Shown: piece by piece, positions 1 to 11,426 of the stretch
How the letters are laid out: each line of letters begins with the position of its first letter
Numbering within the stretch: position 1 is the first letter of the stretch
Source of the DNA: Saccharofermentans sp.
GTDB lineage: Bacteria > Bacillota > Clostridia > Saccharofermentanales > Saccharofermentanaceae
Direction: 5' to 3'
Length of the DNA stretch: 64,000 nt
Assembly: GCA_024692235.1 (NCBI GenBank)
Contig: JAILMW010000011.1
Location: forward strand, 1-64,000
Notes under the pieces: generated by a model
Told to the model about the DNA's origin: nothing
Database searches by the model: none
Seen by the model: the letters and a program-made list of their open reading frames with translations, nothing else
Program-made: the position numbers and the translations under genes

Positions 1-2317
1 TATCAGACAAACCCTTACGGGCACCGTGGGTGGAGATGAAGTATTCCAAAACCGAAAGGCCTTCTTGGAAGTTGGACAGAATCGGGTTCTCAATGATTTC
101 CGAACCACCTGAACCAGCTTTCATAGGCTTGGCCATCAGACCTCTCATACCGCAAAGCTGTGAAACCTGAGCCTCACTACCACGAGCGCCAGAGTGCAAC
201 ATCATATAGACAGGGTTAAATCCCTGATCGTCAGACGAAAGCACATCCATTACCTCGCGAGTCAGCTTGGCGTTGACATCGGTCCAAAGGTCGACAATCT
301 GGTTATAACGTTCGTTAGGGCCCATAAAGCCCATCTTCTCATATTCGCGGATTTCAGCTGCCTTGCCATTGGCCTCTTCGATAAGTTGACCCTTCACGGC
401 TGGCACAAGCACATTGCCCAGGTTGAACGAAAGTCCGCCTTTATAAGCCATGTAATAACCCATGTTCTTGATATCGTCAAGGAACTTGGTCGTGATGGCA
501 GTACCTTGCAGACGAACCATCTCGCCCACGATAGTACGCAAAGACTTCTTCGTCAACAACTGGTTGATGTAGCCAAAACCTTCAGGGACGACCTGGTTGA
601 AGACCACACGGCCCACGGTCGTTTCAATCTTCTTGGTTACAATCTGATCGTTTTCACGCACTTTAACCCTCACATTGATGACAGCGTGCATATCGGCACG
701 TCCTTCATTGTGAGCGATGATAACCTCTTCTGGTGAATAGAACGACATGCCTTCGCCCTTCACGGGATGATCGGGCGTACTCTTACGGGGCTTGGTGATG
801 TAATACAAACCAAGAACCATATCTTGTGAAGGCAGCGTGATAGGCGCACCATTGGAAGGATTCAAGATGTTATGCGAGGCAAGCATCAGAATCTGAGCTT
901 CGAGCACGGCAGCGTTACCAAGCGGTACATGAACAGCCATCTGGTCACCATCGAAGTCAGCGTTGAAGGCTGTACATACGAGGGGATGAAGCTTGATGGC
1001 ACGACCCTCAACGAGGATGGGCTCGAATGCCTGGATACCGAGTCTGTGAAGTGTAGGAGCACGGTTGAGCATTACAGGGTGATCCTTGATGATGTCCTCG
1101 AGGATGCCCCATACCTCAGGTGCCATACGGTCTACCATACGACGACCTGTCTTGATATTAGCCGTAAGTCCGTCTTCTACGAGTCTCTTGATTACGAAGG
1201 GCTTGAAGAGCTCGAGAGCCATCTCCTTAGGAAGACCGCACTGATGCATCTTAAGCTCGGGTCCTACTACGATAACGGAACGTCCGGAGTAGTCAACACG
1301 CTTACCGAGAAGGTTCTGACGGAAACGTCCCTGCTTACCCTTGAGCATGTCTGTAAGAGACTTGAGCTGTCTGTTGTTAGTAGCGGAAGTAGAACCTGTT
1401 ACTGCACGTCCTCTTCTGCCGTTATCGATAAGAGAGTCAACAGCCTCCTGAAGCATTCTCTTCTCGTTTCTTACGATGATGTCGGGAGCACCGAGATCGA
1501 GGAGCTTCTTAAGACGGTTATTTCTATTGATTACTCTTCTGTAAAGATCGTTAAGATCGGATGTAGCATAACGACCACCGTCCAGGGGTACCATGGGACG
1601 GAGCTCGGGAGGAAGGACGGGGAGTACGTCAAGGATCATCCACTCAGGCTTATTGCCGGAGTTCTTGAATGCCTCAACAACCTCGAGTCTCTTGATGATC
1701 CTTGCCTTCTTCTGGCCGGATGCCTCAGCTCTTGCTACGTTGAGTTCTTCTGCAAGTGCGTCAATGTCAACGTCCTGGAGAAGCTTCTTAACAGCCTCTG
1801 CACCCATTCTTGCATCGAATCCGCTCTTGCCGTATCTTGCAACATACTCTCTGTATCTTGCTTCGTCGATAGTCTCGCACTTTGTAAGATCCGTCTGTCC
1901 GGGATCGATTACGATATAAGATGCGAAGTAAAGTACTCTCTCAAGTGTCTTGGGAGGGATATCGAGCAGAAGGCTCATTCTGCTGGGGATACCTCTGAAG
2001 TACCAGATATGGGATACGGGAGCAGCGAGCTCGATATGACCCATTCTCTCACGACGAACAGTATTCTTTGTAACTTCAACACCGCATCGGTCACAGATCA
2101 TGCCCTTATAACGGATCTTCTTATACTTACCGCAGTGACACTCCCAGGACTTTGTGGGTCCGAAGATCTTCTCACAGAACAGACCGTCTGTCTCAGGCTT
2201 CTGAGTACGGTAATTTATTGTCTCCGGCTTCTTAACTTCACCGTGAGACCATCCCTTGATGACCTCAGGAGAAGCGAGCTTGATGCCGATTGACGTTAAA
2301 TGATTTGAATCATACAT
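1..2317 (-). CDS. rpoC: DNA-directed RNA polymerase subunit beta' (partial, runs off left edge; C-terminal part appears to come from another phylum)
   Basis: Manual reverse translation from ATG at 2317 gives [83 protein letters not shown]..., then [12 protein letters not shown], continuing to position 1. Absent from the ORF track because it has no stop inside the window. Confidence 0.95.
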   Translation of the reverse strand, partial: MYDSNHLTSIGIKLASPEVIKGWSHGEVKKPETINYRTQKPETDGLFCEKIFGPTKSWECHCGKYKKIRYKGMICDRCGVEVTKNTVRRERMGHIELAAPVSHIWYFRGIPSRMSLLLDIPPKTLERVLYFASYIVIDPGQTDLTKCETIDEARYREYVARYGKSGFDARMGAEAVKKLLQDVDIDALAEELNVARAEASGQKKARIIKRLEVVEAFKNSGNKPEWMILDVLPVLPPELRPMVPLDGGRYATSDLNDLYRRVINRNNRLKKLLDLGAPDIIVRNEKRMLQEAVDSLIDNGRRGRAVTGSTSATNNRQLKSLTDMLKGKQGRFRQNLLGKRVDYSGRSVIVVGPELKMHQCGLPKEMALELFKPFVIKRLVEDGLTANIKTGRRMVDRMAPEVWGILEDIIKDHPVMLNRAPTLHRLGIQAFEPILVEGRAIKLHPLVCTAFNADFDGDQMAVHVPLGNAAVLEAQILMLASHNILNPSNGAPITLPSQDMVLGLYYITKPRKSTPDHPVKGEGMSFYSPEEVIIAHNEGRADMHAVINVRVKVRENDQIVTKKIETTVGRVVFNQVVPEGFGYINQLLTKKSLRTIVGEMVRLQGTAITTKFLDDIKNMGYYMAYKGGLSFNLGNVLVPAVKGQLIEEANGKAAEIREYEKMGFMGPNERYNQIVDLWTDVNAKLTREVMDVLSSDDQGFNPVYMMLHSGARGSEAQVSQLCGMRGLMAKPMKAGSGGSEIIENPILSNFQEGLSVLEYFISTHGARKGLSD

Positions 2318-2368
2318 ATTATTTGAAGTCTCCTTCCTTAGACGCTAGTTTAATTCCCAAAGTCCTTA

Positions 2369-5300
2369 TCAGATATCATCGTCGAAATCGTCGATGTCAC
2401 CGTCAAATCTGTCTTCGAGGATGGAACCGTCCTCACCTGCTTCAACGAATCCTGCATCGAGGATCGCCTGAGCATTGAGATCTGTCTCGTCAAACTCGCG
2501 CCTTGTGGCATCATCCATAACTGCAACGCTGTCGTCAGTGCTGCTGTCGGATGCTCTGTATTCTTTGTTATCGTCAGTGTGGAGCGTAACGTCGAGGGCA
2601 AGTGCCTTGAGCTCGCTCGTAAGAACGTTGAAGGACTCGGGGATACCGGATGCGGGAACGTTCTTTCCTCTGATGATCGCATCGTAAGTCTTGGAACGGC
2701 CTTCGATATCGTCGGACTTGACTGTAAGGATCTCCTGCAGTGTGTGTGCCGCACCGTATGCCTCGAGGGCCCAAACCTCCATCTCTCCGAATCTCTGACC
2801 ACCGAACTGAGCCTTACCTCCGAGAGGCTGCTGAGTAACGATGGAGTAAGGTCCGATAGATCTTGCGTGCATCTTATCGTCAACGAGGTGGTGGAGCTTT
2901 AAGTAGTACATGACACCGACTGTAACTCTGTTCTCAAAAGGCTGTCCGGTACGTCCGTCGTAAAGGATAGTCTTACCGTCGCTGTCGATACCTGCATCCT
3001 GGAATGCCTTTGCGATATCGGCCTCGTTAGCACCGTCGAATACGGGAGTTGCGATCTTCCAGTTAAGAGCTCTTGCAGCACGACCGAGATGTACCTCGAG
3101 GAGCTGACCGATGTTCATTCGGGAAGGAACGCCCAAGGGGTTAAGTACGATATCGAGTGTTGTACCGTCAGGAAGGAAAGGCATATCCTCCTCGGGAAGG
3201 ACTCTTGAAACGACACCCTTGTTACCGTGACGACCGGCCATCTTGTCACCTACGGAGAGCTTTCTCTTCTGAGCGACATAGACACGAACCATCTGGTTAA
3301 CTGAATTCTTAAGGTTGGGGTTGTTATCCTTTGTGAAGATATCAACGTCGATAACTACACCGTACTCACCGTGAGGTACATGGAGTGATGTATCTCTTAC
3401 TTCACGGGCACGATCACCGAAGATAGCTCTGTAGAGTCTCTCCTCGGCCGTAGGATCCGTCTCACCCTTAGGTGATACCTTACCTACGAGGATATCTCCG
3501 GATCTTACCTCGGCACCGATACGGATGATACCGTTCTCATCGAGGTTCTGGATAGCATCCTCACTTACGTTGGGAACTTCTCTTGTGATCTCCTCGGGTC
3601 CGAGCTTTGTATCACGAGCCTCACACTCATACTCCTCAATGTGGATGGATGTGTAGAGGTCATCTCTTACTATTCTCTCGTTAACGAGAACGGCGTCCTC
3701 GTAGTTGTAACCTTCCCAAGTCGTGAAACCGATGAGAACGTTCTTACCAAGAGCAAGCTCACCGTTATCTGTAGCGGGACCGTCGGCGATAATGTCACCG
3801 GCCTTGATCTCGTCACCCATGGAAACGATGGGACGCTGGTTGATACATGTGCTCTGGTTGGATCTCATGTACTTGGAAAGCTTATATGTATCTACGACAC
3901 CGTCTTCCCTTGTGATCCTGATCTCGTTAGCTGCAACGAAGCTTACGACACCGTCGTTCTTAGCTACCTGGCAGACACCGGAGTCCTTAGCCGCACGATA
4001 CTCCATACCTGTACCGATGATGGGAGCCTCGGGCTTGATAAGAGGTACTGCCTGACGCTGCATGTTGGAACCCATGAGGGCACGGTTAGCATCGTCGTTT
4101 CCAAGGAAAGGAATAAGGCTTGTAGAAACGGATACGAGCTGCTTAGGAGATACGTCCATGTAGTCGACCTCGGAAGGATCGAGCTGCAAGAACTCATCGA
4201 GGTGACGGCAGACGATCCTCTTGCTTGTGAAGTGACCGTCGTCATCGAGGGGCTCGTTAGCCTGAGCTACGTTGTAGAGATCCTCCTCGTCAGCTGTCAT
4301 GTACTTGACTTCCTTAGTAACAACACCGTTCTCCTTGTCGTACTTACGATAAGGTGTCTCGATGAAGCCGTACTTATTTACGCGTGCATAAGTTGCAAGT
4401 GATGTGATAAGACCGATGTTAGGTCCTTCTGGTGTCTCGATAGGACACATTCTTCCGTAGTGAGATGAGTGAATATCACGAACCTCGAAGGAAGCACGGT
4501 CACGTGAAAGACCACCGGGACCCAAAGCGGAAAGCCTTCTCTTATGAGTAAGCTCGGCAAGAGGGTTCTGCTGGTCACCGAACTGGGAGAGCTGTGAAGA
4601 TCCGAAGAACTCACGGAAAGCAGCGCTCAAAGGTCTTGTATTAACAAGAGAAGCAGCTGTAACCTTGTCGGACTCCTTATCGTCGATGGAAGCCATCCTC
4701 TCACGGATGTTCTTCTCAACTCTTGCCATACCCTGTCTCATCTGGTTCTGAAGGAGCTCACCTACGGAACGGATCCTTCTGTTACCCAAATGGTCGATAT
4801 TATCAAGTGTACCGATACCGTGACGAAGACCGATGTAATAAGAAACCATAGCGTAGATATCGTCTACTACAAGGTTCTTGGGCATGAGCTCGCCCTTTCT
4901 CTCATAGAGAACATATCCGAGCTCCTTAGCGATGTCAGCCTTCTTGCAGTTAGCTCTTACATCCTCGATGATCTCACGGAGAACGCTTACACGAACACGC
5001 TCGTTGATAGTAGTGCTCTCGAAGTCGAAGTCCTTAAGATCCTTCTCGGAGAAGGAAGCTCTGATAAACTTCTCGCAGTCAACTCTTCCGTTACCTACTA
5101 CCTTATGAGCATCCTCGGAATAAGTGATATGATCACCGATCTTGATCCTGGGATATACGTAGCAAGCGGAGATACCTGCATCCTCGATCTCTCTTGCAAG
5201 CTCTGCGGAAATGATCGCATCCTTCTTAGCGAGGACCTCACCGTCCTCGGTTACGATATTCTCTGCAGCCTTGTGGCCTGTAATTCTGGCAGCGAGACCG

Positions 5301-6136
5301 AGCTTCTTATTGAGCTTATAGATACCGACTCTTGCGAGGTCGTATCTTCTGGGATCGAAGAAGAGGTTGTTGAGGTGATTTGCAGCAACTTCAGCAGAAG
5401 CGGGATCGCCGGGGCGAACCTTTGCATAGAAGCTTACAAGAGCCTCTTCTCTGGAATGGGAAGTATCCTTCTCCATTGTGATACGAAGGCACTCTTCCTC
5501 ACCGAAAGCCTCGATGATCTCCTCGTTAGTAGCAAGACCAAGGGCTCTCAGGAATATAGTAAGAGGGAACTTACGTGCACGGTCTACACGCACGCTGATA
5601 ATGCCGTTCTCATCTTCCTCGAGCTCGAGCCAAGCACCTCTGTTGGGGATGATCTGAGATGTATACTCAGTCTCTCCTCTCTTACCGAGCTCTGTTCCGA
5701 AGTAAGCTCCGGGGGAACGAACGATCTGGGAGATGATGACTCTCTCGGCACCGTTGATGATGAAGGTACCGTGTTCCGTCATGATAGGAAGATCACCTAC
5801 ATATGCTTCCTGTTCCTTGCTCTCACCTGTCTCGGTGTTATGAAGTCTCAACTTGATCTTGAGAGGAGCAGCATAATTGCTGTCTTTCTCTCTGCACTCT
5901 TCGAGACTGCAGATAGGATTCGAAGGATCGAATTCTTTGTCAAGGAAATAGATTTCCCAAATATTCTGAGAGTCCGTTACCGGAGAGATCTCCTGGAAAA
6001 TCTGCTGAATACCCTCGTCAAGAAACCAGTTGTAGGAATTCTTCTGGATCTCGATAAGATTGGGTACTTCGATTACCTCGTTAATACGAGAGTAGGACAT
6101 ACGCACGGTCTTGCCCTGTTTGACGGGATGCACCAT
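2369..6136 (-). CDS. rpoB: DNA-directed RNA polymerase subunit beta
   Basis: 1255 aa; [65 protein letters not shown] and [15 protein letters not shown] motifs. Confidence 0.98.
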   Translation of the reverse strand: MVHPVKQGKTVRMSYSRINEVIEVPNLIEIQKNSYNWFLDEGIQQIFQEISPVTDSQNIWEIYFLDKEFDPSNPICSLEECREKDSNYAAPLKIKLRLHNTETGESKEQEAYVGDLPIMTEHGTFIINGAERVIISQIVRSPGAYFGTELGKRGETEYTSQIIPNRGAWLELEEDENGIISVRVDRARKFPLTIFLRALGLATNEEIIEAFGEEECLRITMEKDTSHSREEALVSFYAKVRPGDPASAEVAANHLNNLFFDPRRYDLARVGIYKLNKKLGLAARITGHKAAENIVTEDGEVLAKKDAIISAELAREIEDAGISACYVYPRIKIGDHITYSEDAHKVVGNGRVDCEKFIRASFSEKDLKDFDFESTTINERVRVSVLREIIEDVRANCKKADIAKELGYVLYERKGELMPKNLVVDDIYAMVSYYIGLRHGIGTLDNIDHLGNRRIRSVGELLQNQMRQGMARVEKNIRERMASIDDKESDKVTAASLVNTRPLSAAFREFFGSSQLSQFGDQQNPLAELTHKRRLSALGPGGLSRDRASFEVRDIHSSHYGRMCPIETPEGPNIGLITSLATYARVNKYGFIETPYRKYDKENGVVTKEVKYMTADEEDLYNVAQANEPLDDDGHFTSKRIVCRHLDEFLQLDPSEVDYMDVSPKQLVSVSTSLIPFLGNDDANRALMGSNMQRQAVPLIKPEAPIIGTGMEYRAAKDSGVCQVAKNDGVVSFVAANEIRITREDGVVDTYKLSKYMRSNQSTCINQRPIVSMGDEIKAGDIIADGPATDNGELALGKNVLIGFTTWEGYNYEDAVLVNERIVRDDLYTSIHIEEYECEARDTKLGPEEITREVPNVSEDAIQNLDENGIIRIGAEVRSGDILVGKVSPKGETDPTAEERLYRAIFGDRAREVRDTSLHVPHGEYGVVIDVDIFTKDNNPNLKNSVNQMVRVYVAQKRKLSVGDKMAGRHGNKGVVSRVLPEEDMPFLPDGTTLDIVLNPLGVPSRMNIGQLLEVHLGRAARALNWKIATPVFDGANEADIAKAFQDAGIDSDGKTILYDGRTGQPFENRVTVGVMYYLKLHHLVDDKMHARSIGPYSIVTQQPLGGKAQFGGQRFGEMEVWALEAYGAAHTLQEILTVKSDDIEGRSKTYDAIIRGKNVPASGIPESFNVLTSELKALALDVTLHTDDNKEYRASDSSTDDSVAVMDDATRREFDETDLNAQAILDAGFVEAGEDGSILEDRFDGDIDDFDDDI

Positions 6137-6334
6137 TCTCTAATCACCTCTTGCACATGCTTCGGAGCCCTTGAAATCAAGCGTTCCGAGCGACTTATTA
6201 CCTCGCGCGGCCTTATGACATATCATAAAAAACCACTTTCGTCAAGCAAAAAGGGCATAGTTACCCTTGCATAGTTTGACGCATTAAAAGATTATACGCA
6301 GGTTGTCTAACGATGTCAACAAGAATTTCACCCA

Positions 6335-6369
6335 TAAAGAAACTCCCCGTACGTCACCGTAGGGGGAGT
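6335..6369 (-). terminator. Rho-independent terminator downstream of the SurA/PpiC-like gene
   Basis: Minus strand ACTCCCCCTACG-gtga-CGTACGGGGAGT followed by TTTCTTTAT. Confidence 0.75.
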
Positions 6370-6398
6370 CTTATATCCTTTATTATCTCTTCAGATCA

Positions 6399-7940
6399 TC
6401 AGACTGAGTAGGAAGTCTTCTTGATGAAGTCGTAAGCGATAGCGTATGTAGGTGTTCCCTCTGCATAAAGAGCCGTAGACCAAGCTGTTGTCCTTGCGCT
6501 CCTGAGCTGCTTACGTGCAGTTGCCATCCACTCGGGACAACTCTCCTCGAAGAAGTAGAGTGTGAGAAGACGCTGATCCTGAGATCTTAAGATGTATGTC
6601 TGTCCGGGCATACGATCCTCGGCAAAGAGCCACTCACCGAGCTCGATGATGTACTGCTGCTGCTGTGTAAGAGCCTCGCCCTCTGTAGGCTCGATCTCGA
6701 ACTGATCCTTTGTAACACCCTCGTTGAAGCCGCCGTATACGATCTCGTAGTTAGATGTGGAGTGCTGCTTGATGAGGTCAAGGAAAGAAAGGGAATCTGT
6801 TACTGTTGCAAGATAACCTGTAGCTTCCTGTACGAGTGCCTCGTAAGCTGCAGAGACCTCTTCGGGAGAAGCTTCCATATCGGAATGCTTCTCGTTGATA
6901 AGAGTAAGTGTACGGTATGTAACTGTCTTAGCGTCATCTTCATATCTCTTGTCGAGTCTGATTACGAATACTCCGAGCTCACCGTCGATGACTGTGGAAT
7001 CGCCCTCTTCTCCATCAGTGAATACGAACTGGGTTACTTCCTGACCCATATAAGCCGTGGAAGAAGCCTGATATCCCTCAGCGTATGTGGGATCGTAATC
7101 TTCAGTAAAGCCTGCAGTCTCAGCTTCTTCCTCACCGAGGATCTCGATGACTGCTTCCTTGAATGCCTCTACGGAATCAGCCTCTGCTACCGTCTCTGCA
7201 TTCTCTCTTGCCTCTGTAAGATCGTATGTGCCGTCATCGTTCTCTTCTCCCTTGAAGAAGTAGTAGCTGAAGTCGGCCTTCATGTATACGGAAGGATCCT
7301 GGTCGTAAGCTGCCTGGAGCTCGTCTGCCGTTGCATACATATCGTACTGGTTAACGTACTGCTCATACTCCTTAGCGAGCATCTCGCGCTCTACGCACTC
7401 AAGATAAACTCTGGAAGTCATTCCGGCACCGTACATAGCCTCAAGATAACGATCTGCAGAACCGTAACCCTGAAGCTTAGCTGTGCTCCTTAAGTTATCG
7501 AGTTCCATCTGAGCCATTCTTGCAGCACCGGAGTGAGAAGCAAAGCCCGAAGCCTGTGCAGCCTGATTCATGATGACCATGTCCATTATCTCCGTAGCTG
7601 CCTGATCGAGGATCATCTGATAATATGTCTTTCCCGTTGTGGGATCTGCGACCTGATCGAGGTCCTGGATACCGGAAAGATAACCGTACTGTGCGTACTG
7701 ATTAAGTAACTTATAATAGTGGTAGTTTGTCTCTACAACCGAGATATTATCGATCGTCTGCTGCTGACCGTCTACGGTCTTCAGGATCTTAACACCGGTA
7801 CCATACTTGGGAATAACACCCGAAGTATAAATAAAGAATCCTATTACACAAAGTATAAGGACTACTACTACAGTGGACATGAGAAATCTGCTTCTCTTGG
7901 AAGCCTTGATACTCTTGTCACTCTTCTCGGACTTAGCCAT
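6399..7940 (-). CDS. Membrane-anchored SurA/PpiC-like foldase (predicted)
   Basis: ORF 6399..7982; likely start is MAKSEKSDK at 7940 with purine-rich SD. One N-terminal TM (FLMSTVVVVLILCVIGFFIYTSG), then a long soluble SurA-N-like region. Confidence 0.6.
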   Translation of the reverse strand: MAKSEKSDKSIKASKRSRFLMSTVVVVLILCVIGFFIYTSGVIPKYGTGVKILKTVDGQQQTIDNISVVETNYHYYKLLNQYAQYGYLSGIQDLDQVADPTTGKTYYQMILDQAATEIMDMVIMNQAAQASGFASHSGAARMAQMELDNLRSTAKLQGYGSADRYLEAMYGAGMTSRVYLECVEREMLAKEYEQYVNQYDMYATADELQAAYDQDPSVYMKADFSYYFFKGEENDDGTYDLTEARENAETVAEADSVEAFKEAVIEILGEEEAETAGFTEDYDPTYAEGYQASSTAYMGQEVTQFVFTDGEEGDSTVIDGELGVFVIRLDKRYEDDAKTVTYRTLTLINEKHSDMEASPEEVSAAYEALVQEATGYLATVTDSLSFLDLIKQHSTSNYEIVYGGFNEGVTKDQFEIEPTEGEALTQQQQYIIELGEWLFAEDRMPGQTYILRSQDQRLLTLYFFEESCPEWMATARKQLRSARTTAWSTALYAEGTPTYAIAYDFIKKTSYSV

Positions 7941-7988
7941 ACCTTTACCTACCTTAAAATATCTATCTGCCGTAAAAAGCAAAGTATA

Positions 7989-8651
7989 TTATAATTCGCC
8001 CTCTTTAATAATGCAAGAAAGCTCGTTCAAGCGCTTCAATACGACAGTTTGTGCATCCGACGTCATCTCATCCCTCGGCATCTTCGTCCAATCCACAAGG
8101 GCGAACTTCGAGCCCGCGTTATCGGCACACATCTTATCAGGAAGCGCATCGCCGACATATATCACCCTATGCGGGTCTTTTATCCCAAGCATCCCGCATG
8201 CCGTAAGGATCGGCTCGGCATCGGGCTTATGCTTCTTTGAATCTTCCTTAGTGACTACTATATCGAAGATATCCTCCATCCCCTGAAGCTTCATGGTGAC
8301 TTCCACGGAAGATCTCATCTTGGATGTGACTATCCCCTGAGGTATACCAAGACTTTTAAGGTACATCAGATCTTCTTTAATATAAGGGAACAAAGGGGCC
8401 TTGTCTTCACGAAGCAGCTTCTCGTTGATCTCAAGATATGTGTCAAAAAGAAGCTTCGCCGTAGCTTTGTCGTGCATTTCGAAAGCCTTCTCCAGAGGCT
8501 TACCGATATTTCCGAGGAAGTCCTCGTAAGGCCTTTTACACACGCCGAATACTTTCTCGTAGCAAAGCTTAAAGCTCTCCGTTATAAGAGGGATCGTATC
8601 TACAAGGGTGCCGTCAAAGTCGTAGAAGACGGCATCGTACTTATTCTTCAT
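7989..8651 (-). CDS. HAD-superfamily hydrolase, phosphoglycolate phosphatase-like
   Basis: MKNKYDAVFYDFDGTLVDTIPLITESF; GIVTSKMRSS; VIYVGDALPDKMCADNAG. Start moved from 8699 to 8651 because the 8699 start overlaps the upstream CDS extensively. Confidence 0.85.
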   Translation of the reverse strand: MKNKYDAVFYDFDGTLVDTIPLITESFKLCYEKVFGVCKRPYEDFLGNIGKPLEKAFEMHDKATAKLLFDTYLEINEKLLREDKAPLFPYIKEDLMYLKSLGIPQGIVTSKMRSSVEVTMKLQGMEDIFDIVVTKEDSKKHKPDAEPILTACGMLGIKDPHRVIYVGDALPDKMCADNAGSKFALVDWTKMPRDEMTSDAQTVVLKRLNELSCIIKEGEL

Positions 8652-9972
8652 CCTTTTCCTTCTCTTCCTTCTCCTCGGGGGAAGGCTCGGGCATAACATG
8701 GATCAGAACCTTTGAGATCCATCTCTCCTGTACATGAAGTACCTTTATGGAAAGATTCTTATAAGTTACTACGGGCTTTTCCCTCTCCTCGGGAACGCGG
8801 TCGAGAAGCTGTATGACAAGACCTGCTATAGTGTCGTACTCCTCATCGTCAAGCTCCATGTCAAGGATATCCTCAAGATCCGAGAGAGTCATATCACCTG
8901 CAACGATATAGTCGCCGTTACTGAGCTTAATAAGCTCCTGCTCCTCGTCGTCGAACTCATCGGTGATATTACCTACGAGCTCCTCGATCATGTCCTCTAT
9001 AGTACAGATACCCATAGTTCCGCCGTATTCGTCAAGGATGACCGCCATCTGCATACCGCATGTTTTCATCTCGTTGAAGAGAGACGAGATCTTACGGGTC
9101 TCGTGTACGAACAGGGGAGCTCTCATGAGCTTGTTCAGATTAAAAGTCTCTTCCGTAACACCAAGGAGGTCCTTTATGTGAAGGATACCTTCTATATCGT
9201 CTATGGTCTCCCTGTAGATGGGGATACGGGTATATCTCTCGTTCTTGGCGATCTTCATGACCTCTTCGAAAGGAGCATCTACGGGAAGAGATACGATCTT
9301 CTTCCTGTGAGTCATGATCTCGGATACTTCCTTGTCGTTGAACTCGAAGACGTTCTCGATCATCTCCTTCTCGGCATCCTCGATATTACCGCTCTCGGAA
9401 CCTACATCCACCATCATCCTGATCTCTTCCTCGGTAACTTCCTTATCGTTATCGTCGGGATCGATCTTGAACATGCGAAGGATCGTATTCGTAGAGAAAG
9501 TAAGGAACTTAACGAAAGGCTTGGCAATAATGCCGAAGAAACGTACTATCCTCGCCGCCGTAAAGGACCACTTCTCGGGATAGGTCTGAGCTACTCTCTT
9601 CGGGACAAGCTCGCCTAATACGAGAGAGAAGTAGGAGAGGATCACTGTGATAAGCACGGTACACAAAGGCTCCGCCCAGGACTTTGTCCCGGAAGGATCG
9701 ATCAAAGATGCTGCCTTACCTGCAAAGTTATTGGCGGCAAAAGCGGATGACAGGAATCCTGCCAGCGTAACGCCTACCTGTATCGTCGCAAGGAATGTTC
9801 CGGGATTATCCAGGAACTTTATGACCTTCTTGGCATTCTTATCGCCCTCCTCGGCCTGCTTTCTTATAATGGCGTCATTCAAAGATATGACTGCCATCTC
9901 CGTACCGGAGAAGAAGGCATTTACGAGGATAAAAAACACTACGACCAGAAGATCGACTATTGTACTTCCCAT
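8641..9972 (-). CDS. CNNM/HlyC-CorC family protein (DUF21, CBS pair, CorC_HlyC domain)
   Basis: 443 aa; N-terminal TM region, VGSESGNIEDAEKEMIENVFEFNDKEVSEIMTHRKKIVSLP, CBS repeats, DEYGGTMGICTIEDMIEELVGNITDEFD. Confidence 0.92.
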   Translation of the reverse strand: MGSTIVDLLVVVFFILVNAFFSGTEMAVISLNDAIIRKQAEEGDKNAKKVIKFLDNPGTFLATIQVGVTLAGFLSSAFAANNFAGKAASLIDPSGTKSWAEPLCTVLITVILSYFSLVLGELVPKRVAQTYPEKWSFTAARIVRFFGIIAKPFVKFLTFSTNTILRMFKIDPDDNDKEVTEEEIRMMVDVGSESGNIEDAEKEMIENVFEFNDKEVSEIMTHRKKIVSLPVDAPFEEVMKIAKNERYTRIPIYRETIDDIEGILHIKDLLGVTEETFNLNKLMRAPLFVHETRKISSLFNEMKTCGMQMAVILDEYGGTMGICTIEDMIEELVGNITDEFDDEEQELIKLSNGDYIVAGDMTLSDLEDILDMELDDEEYDTIAGLVIQLLDRVPEEREKPVVTYKNLSIKVLHVQERWISKVLIHVMPEPSPEEKEEKEKDEE

Positions 9973-9985
9973 TAATGTTTAATTG

Positions 9986-11425
9986 TTACCTCATCTCATC
10001 GAGAAGCTTCTGAAGGACAGTCCTTACAGCCTGAGGATCAGCCTTACCCTTAAGGCTTCTCATGGACTGGCCGATAAGGAACTGGAAGTTCTTCTCATTA
10101 CCTGCAAGATATTCGCCTACAGCCTTCTCGTTAGCTGCGAGCACGTCCTTGATTATAGGCTCGATGGAGCTTAAGTCGGATACCTGAGCAAGGCCGTTCT
10201 TCACAACATACTCCTCGGGGATCACATTCTCCTCTACGACCTTGGAGAGCACCTGCTTACCTGTCTTTCTGTTGATCTTACCGTCATTTACGAGCTTTAT
10301 GACCTCACCTACGGATTCGATCCTGAAGTCCAGATCCTCAACGGGCTTACCGGAATCGTTGGCGATCTTAAGAAGGTCCGTAAGGATCCAGTTGGATGCA
10401 TCCTTGGGATTGCCGCAGATCTCTGCTGTCTTCTCGAAGATCTTAACGAGAGCAACGGAGCCTGTGATGATATCGGAATCGTACTCGGGAAGACCGAGCT
10501 CGTTCATGTATCTTTCCTTCTTCTTGTCTGCAAGCTCGGGCATGTTGGCCTTTACCTGCTCTAAGTACTCTTCACTTATAACGATAGGCATAAGATCGGG
10601 CTCGGGGAAATACTTATAGTCCTGAGCATTCTCCTTGGACCTCATGGTATATGTCATTTCCTTCTCGTCATCCCAGCGGCGTGTCTCCTGTGTGACCTTG
10701 CCTCCGTCCTCGATAAGATCGATCTGGCGGTCACGCTCGTACTCGATGGCACGTGCTATAGCCTTAAGGGATGCGATATTCTTCATCTCCGTTCTTGTAC
10801 CGAACTCCTTCTGACCGACAGGTCTTACGGAGAGGTTGACATCGGCTCTCATGGATCCTTCCTGCATCTTGCAGTCGGATACGCCGAGATACTGCAGGGT
10901 ATCACGAAGCTTCTCTAAGTAAGCGATAACTTCCTCTGCGGATCTGAAGTCGGGCTCTGATACGATCTCGATCAACGGAACGCCGCATCTGTTATAGTCG
11001 ACAAGCGTCTTCTCGGTATATGGATCGTGAACGAGCTTACCTGCATCCTCCTCCATATGGATCTCGTGGATGCCTATGTACTTGGTGCCTTCGGAAGTCT
11101 TTATCTCCACCTTACCGTTACGGCAGATGGGAAGATAGAGCTGAGACACCTGATATGCCTTGGGAAGATCGGGATAGAAGTAGTTCTTACGGTCGAACTT
11201 GTTCTTCCTTGTGATCTCGCAGTTAAGCGCGGTTCCTGCCTTTACGGCGAACTCCACTACGCTCTTGTTAAGTGTTGGAAGAGTACCCGGCATACCCGAG
11301 CAGATCTCGCACACGTGTGTATTGGGAGCTCCTCCGAACTTGGTGGAGCAGCCGCAGAATATCTTGGACTTTGTGGATAACTCGCAGTGTACCTCGAGTC
11401 CTATTACCATCTCGTACTCAGCCAT
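9986..11425 (-). CDS. gatB: Asp/Glu-tRNA amidotransferase subunit B
   Basis: 479 aa; EMVIGLEVHCELSTKSKIFCGCSTKFGGAPNTHVCEICSGMPGTLP. Confidence 0.97.
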   Translation of the reverse strand: MAEYEMVIGLEVHCELSTKSKIFCGCSTKFGGAPNTHVCEICSGMPGTLPTLNKSVVEFAVKAGTALNCEITRKNKFDRKNYFYPDLPKAYQVSQLYLPICRNGKVEIKTSEGTKYIGIHEIHMEEDAGKLVHDPYTEKTLVDYNRCGVPLIEIVSEPDFRSAEEVIAYLEKLRDTLQYLGVSDCKMQEGSMRADVNLSVRPVGQKEFGTRTEMKNIASLKAIARAIEYERDRQIDLIEDGGKVTQETRRWDDEKEMTYTMRSKENAQDYKYFPEPDLMPIVISEEYLEQVKANMPELADKKKERYMNELGLPEYDSDIITGSVALVKIFEKTAEICGNPKDASNWILTDLLKIANDSGKPVEDLDFRIESVGEVIKLVNDGKINRKTGKQVLSKVVEENVIPEEYVVKNGLAQVSDLSSIEPIIKDVLAANEKAVGEYLAGNEKNFQFLIGQSMRSLKGKADPQAVRTVLQKLLDEMR

Positions 11426-11426
11426 A

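Noticed and set aside
194-736. 180-aa plus-strand ORF
   Set aside because: Antisense to the rpoC C-terminal part, which translates cleanly on the minus strand.
872-2293. 473-aa plus-strand ORF
   Set aside because: Antisense to rpoC; composition artifact of codon usage and it also spans the suspected chimera junction.
1-2317. Natural horizontal transfer within rpoC
   Set aside because: Considered, but a break inside the most conserved motif near the contig edge fits misassembly better; reported as a probable chimera instead.
4790-6274. 494-aa plus-strand ORF
   Set aside because: Fully antisense to rpoB; no recognisable domain.
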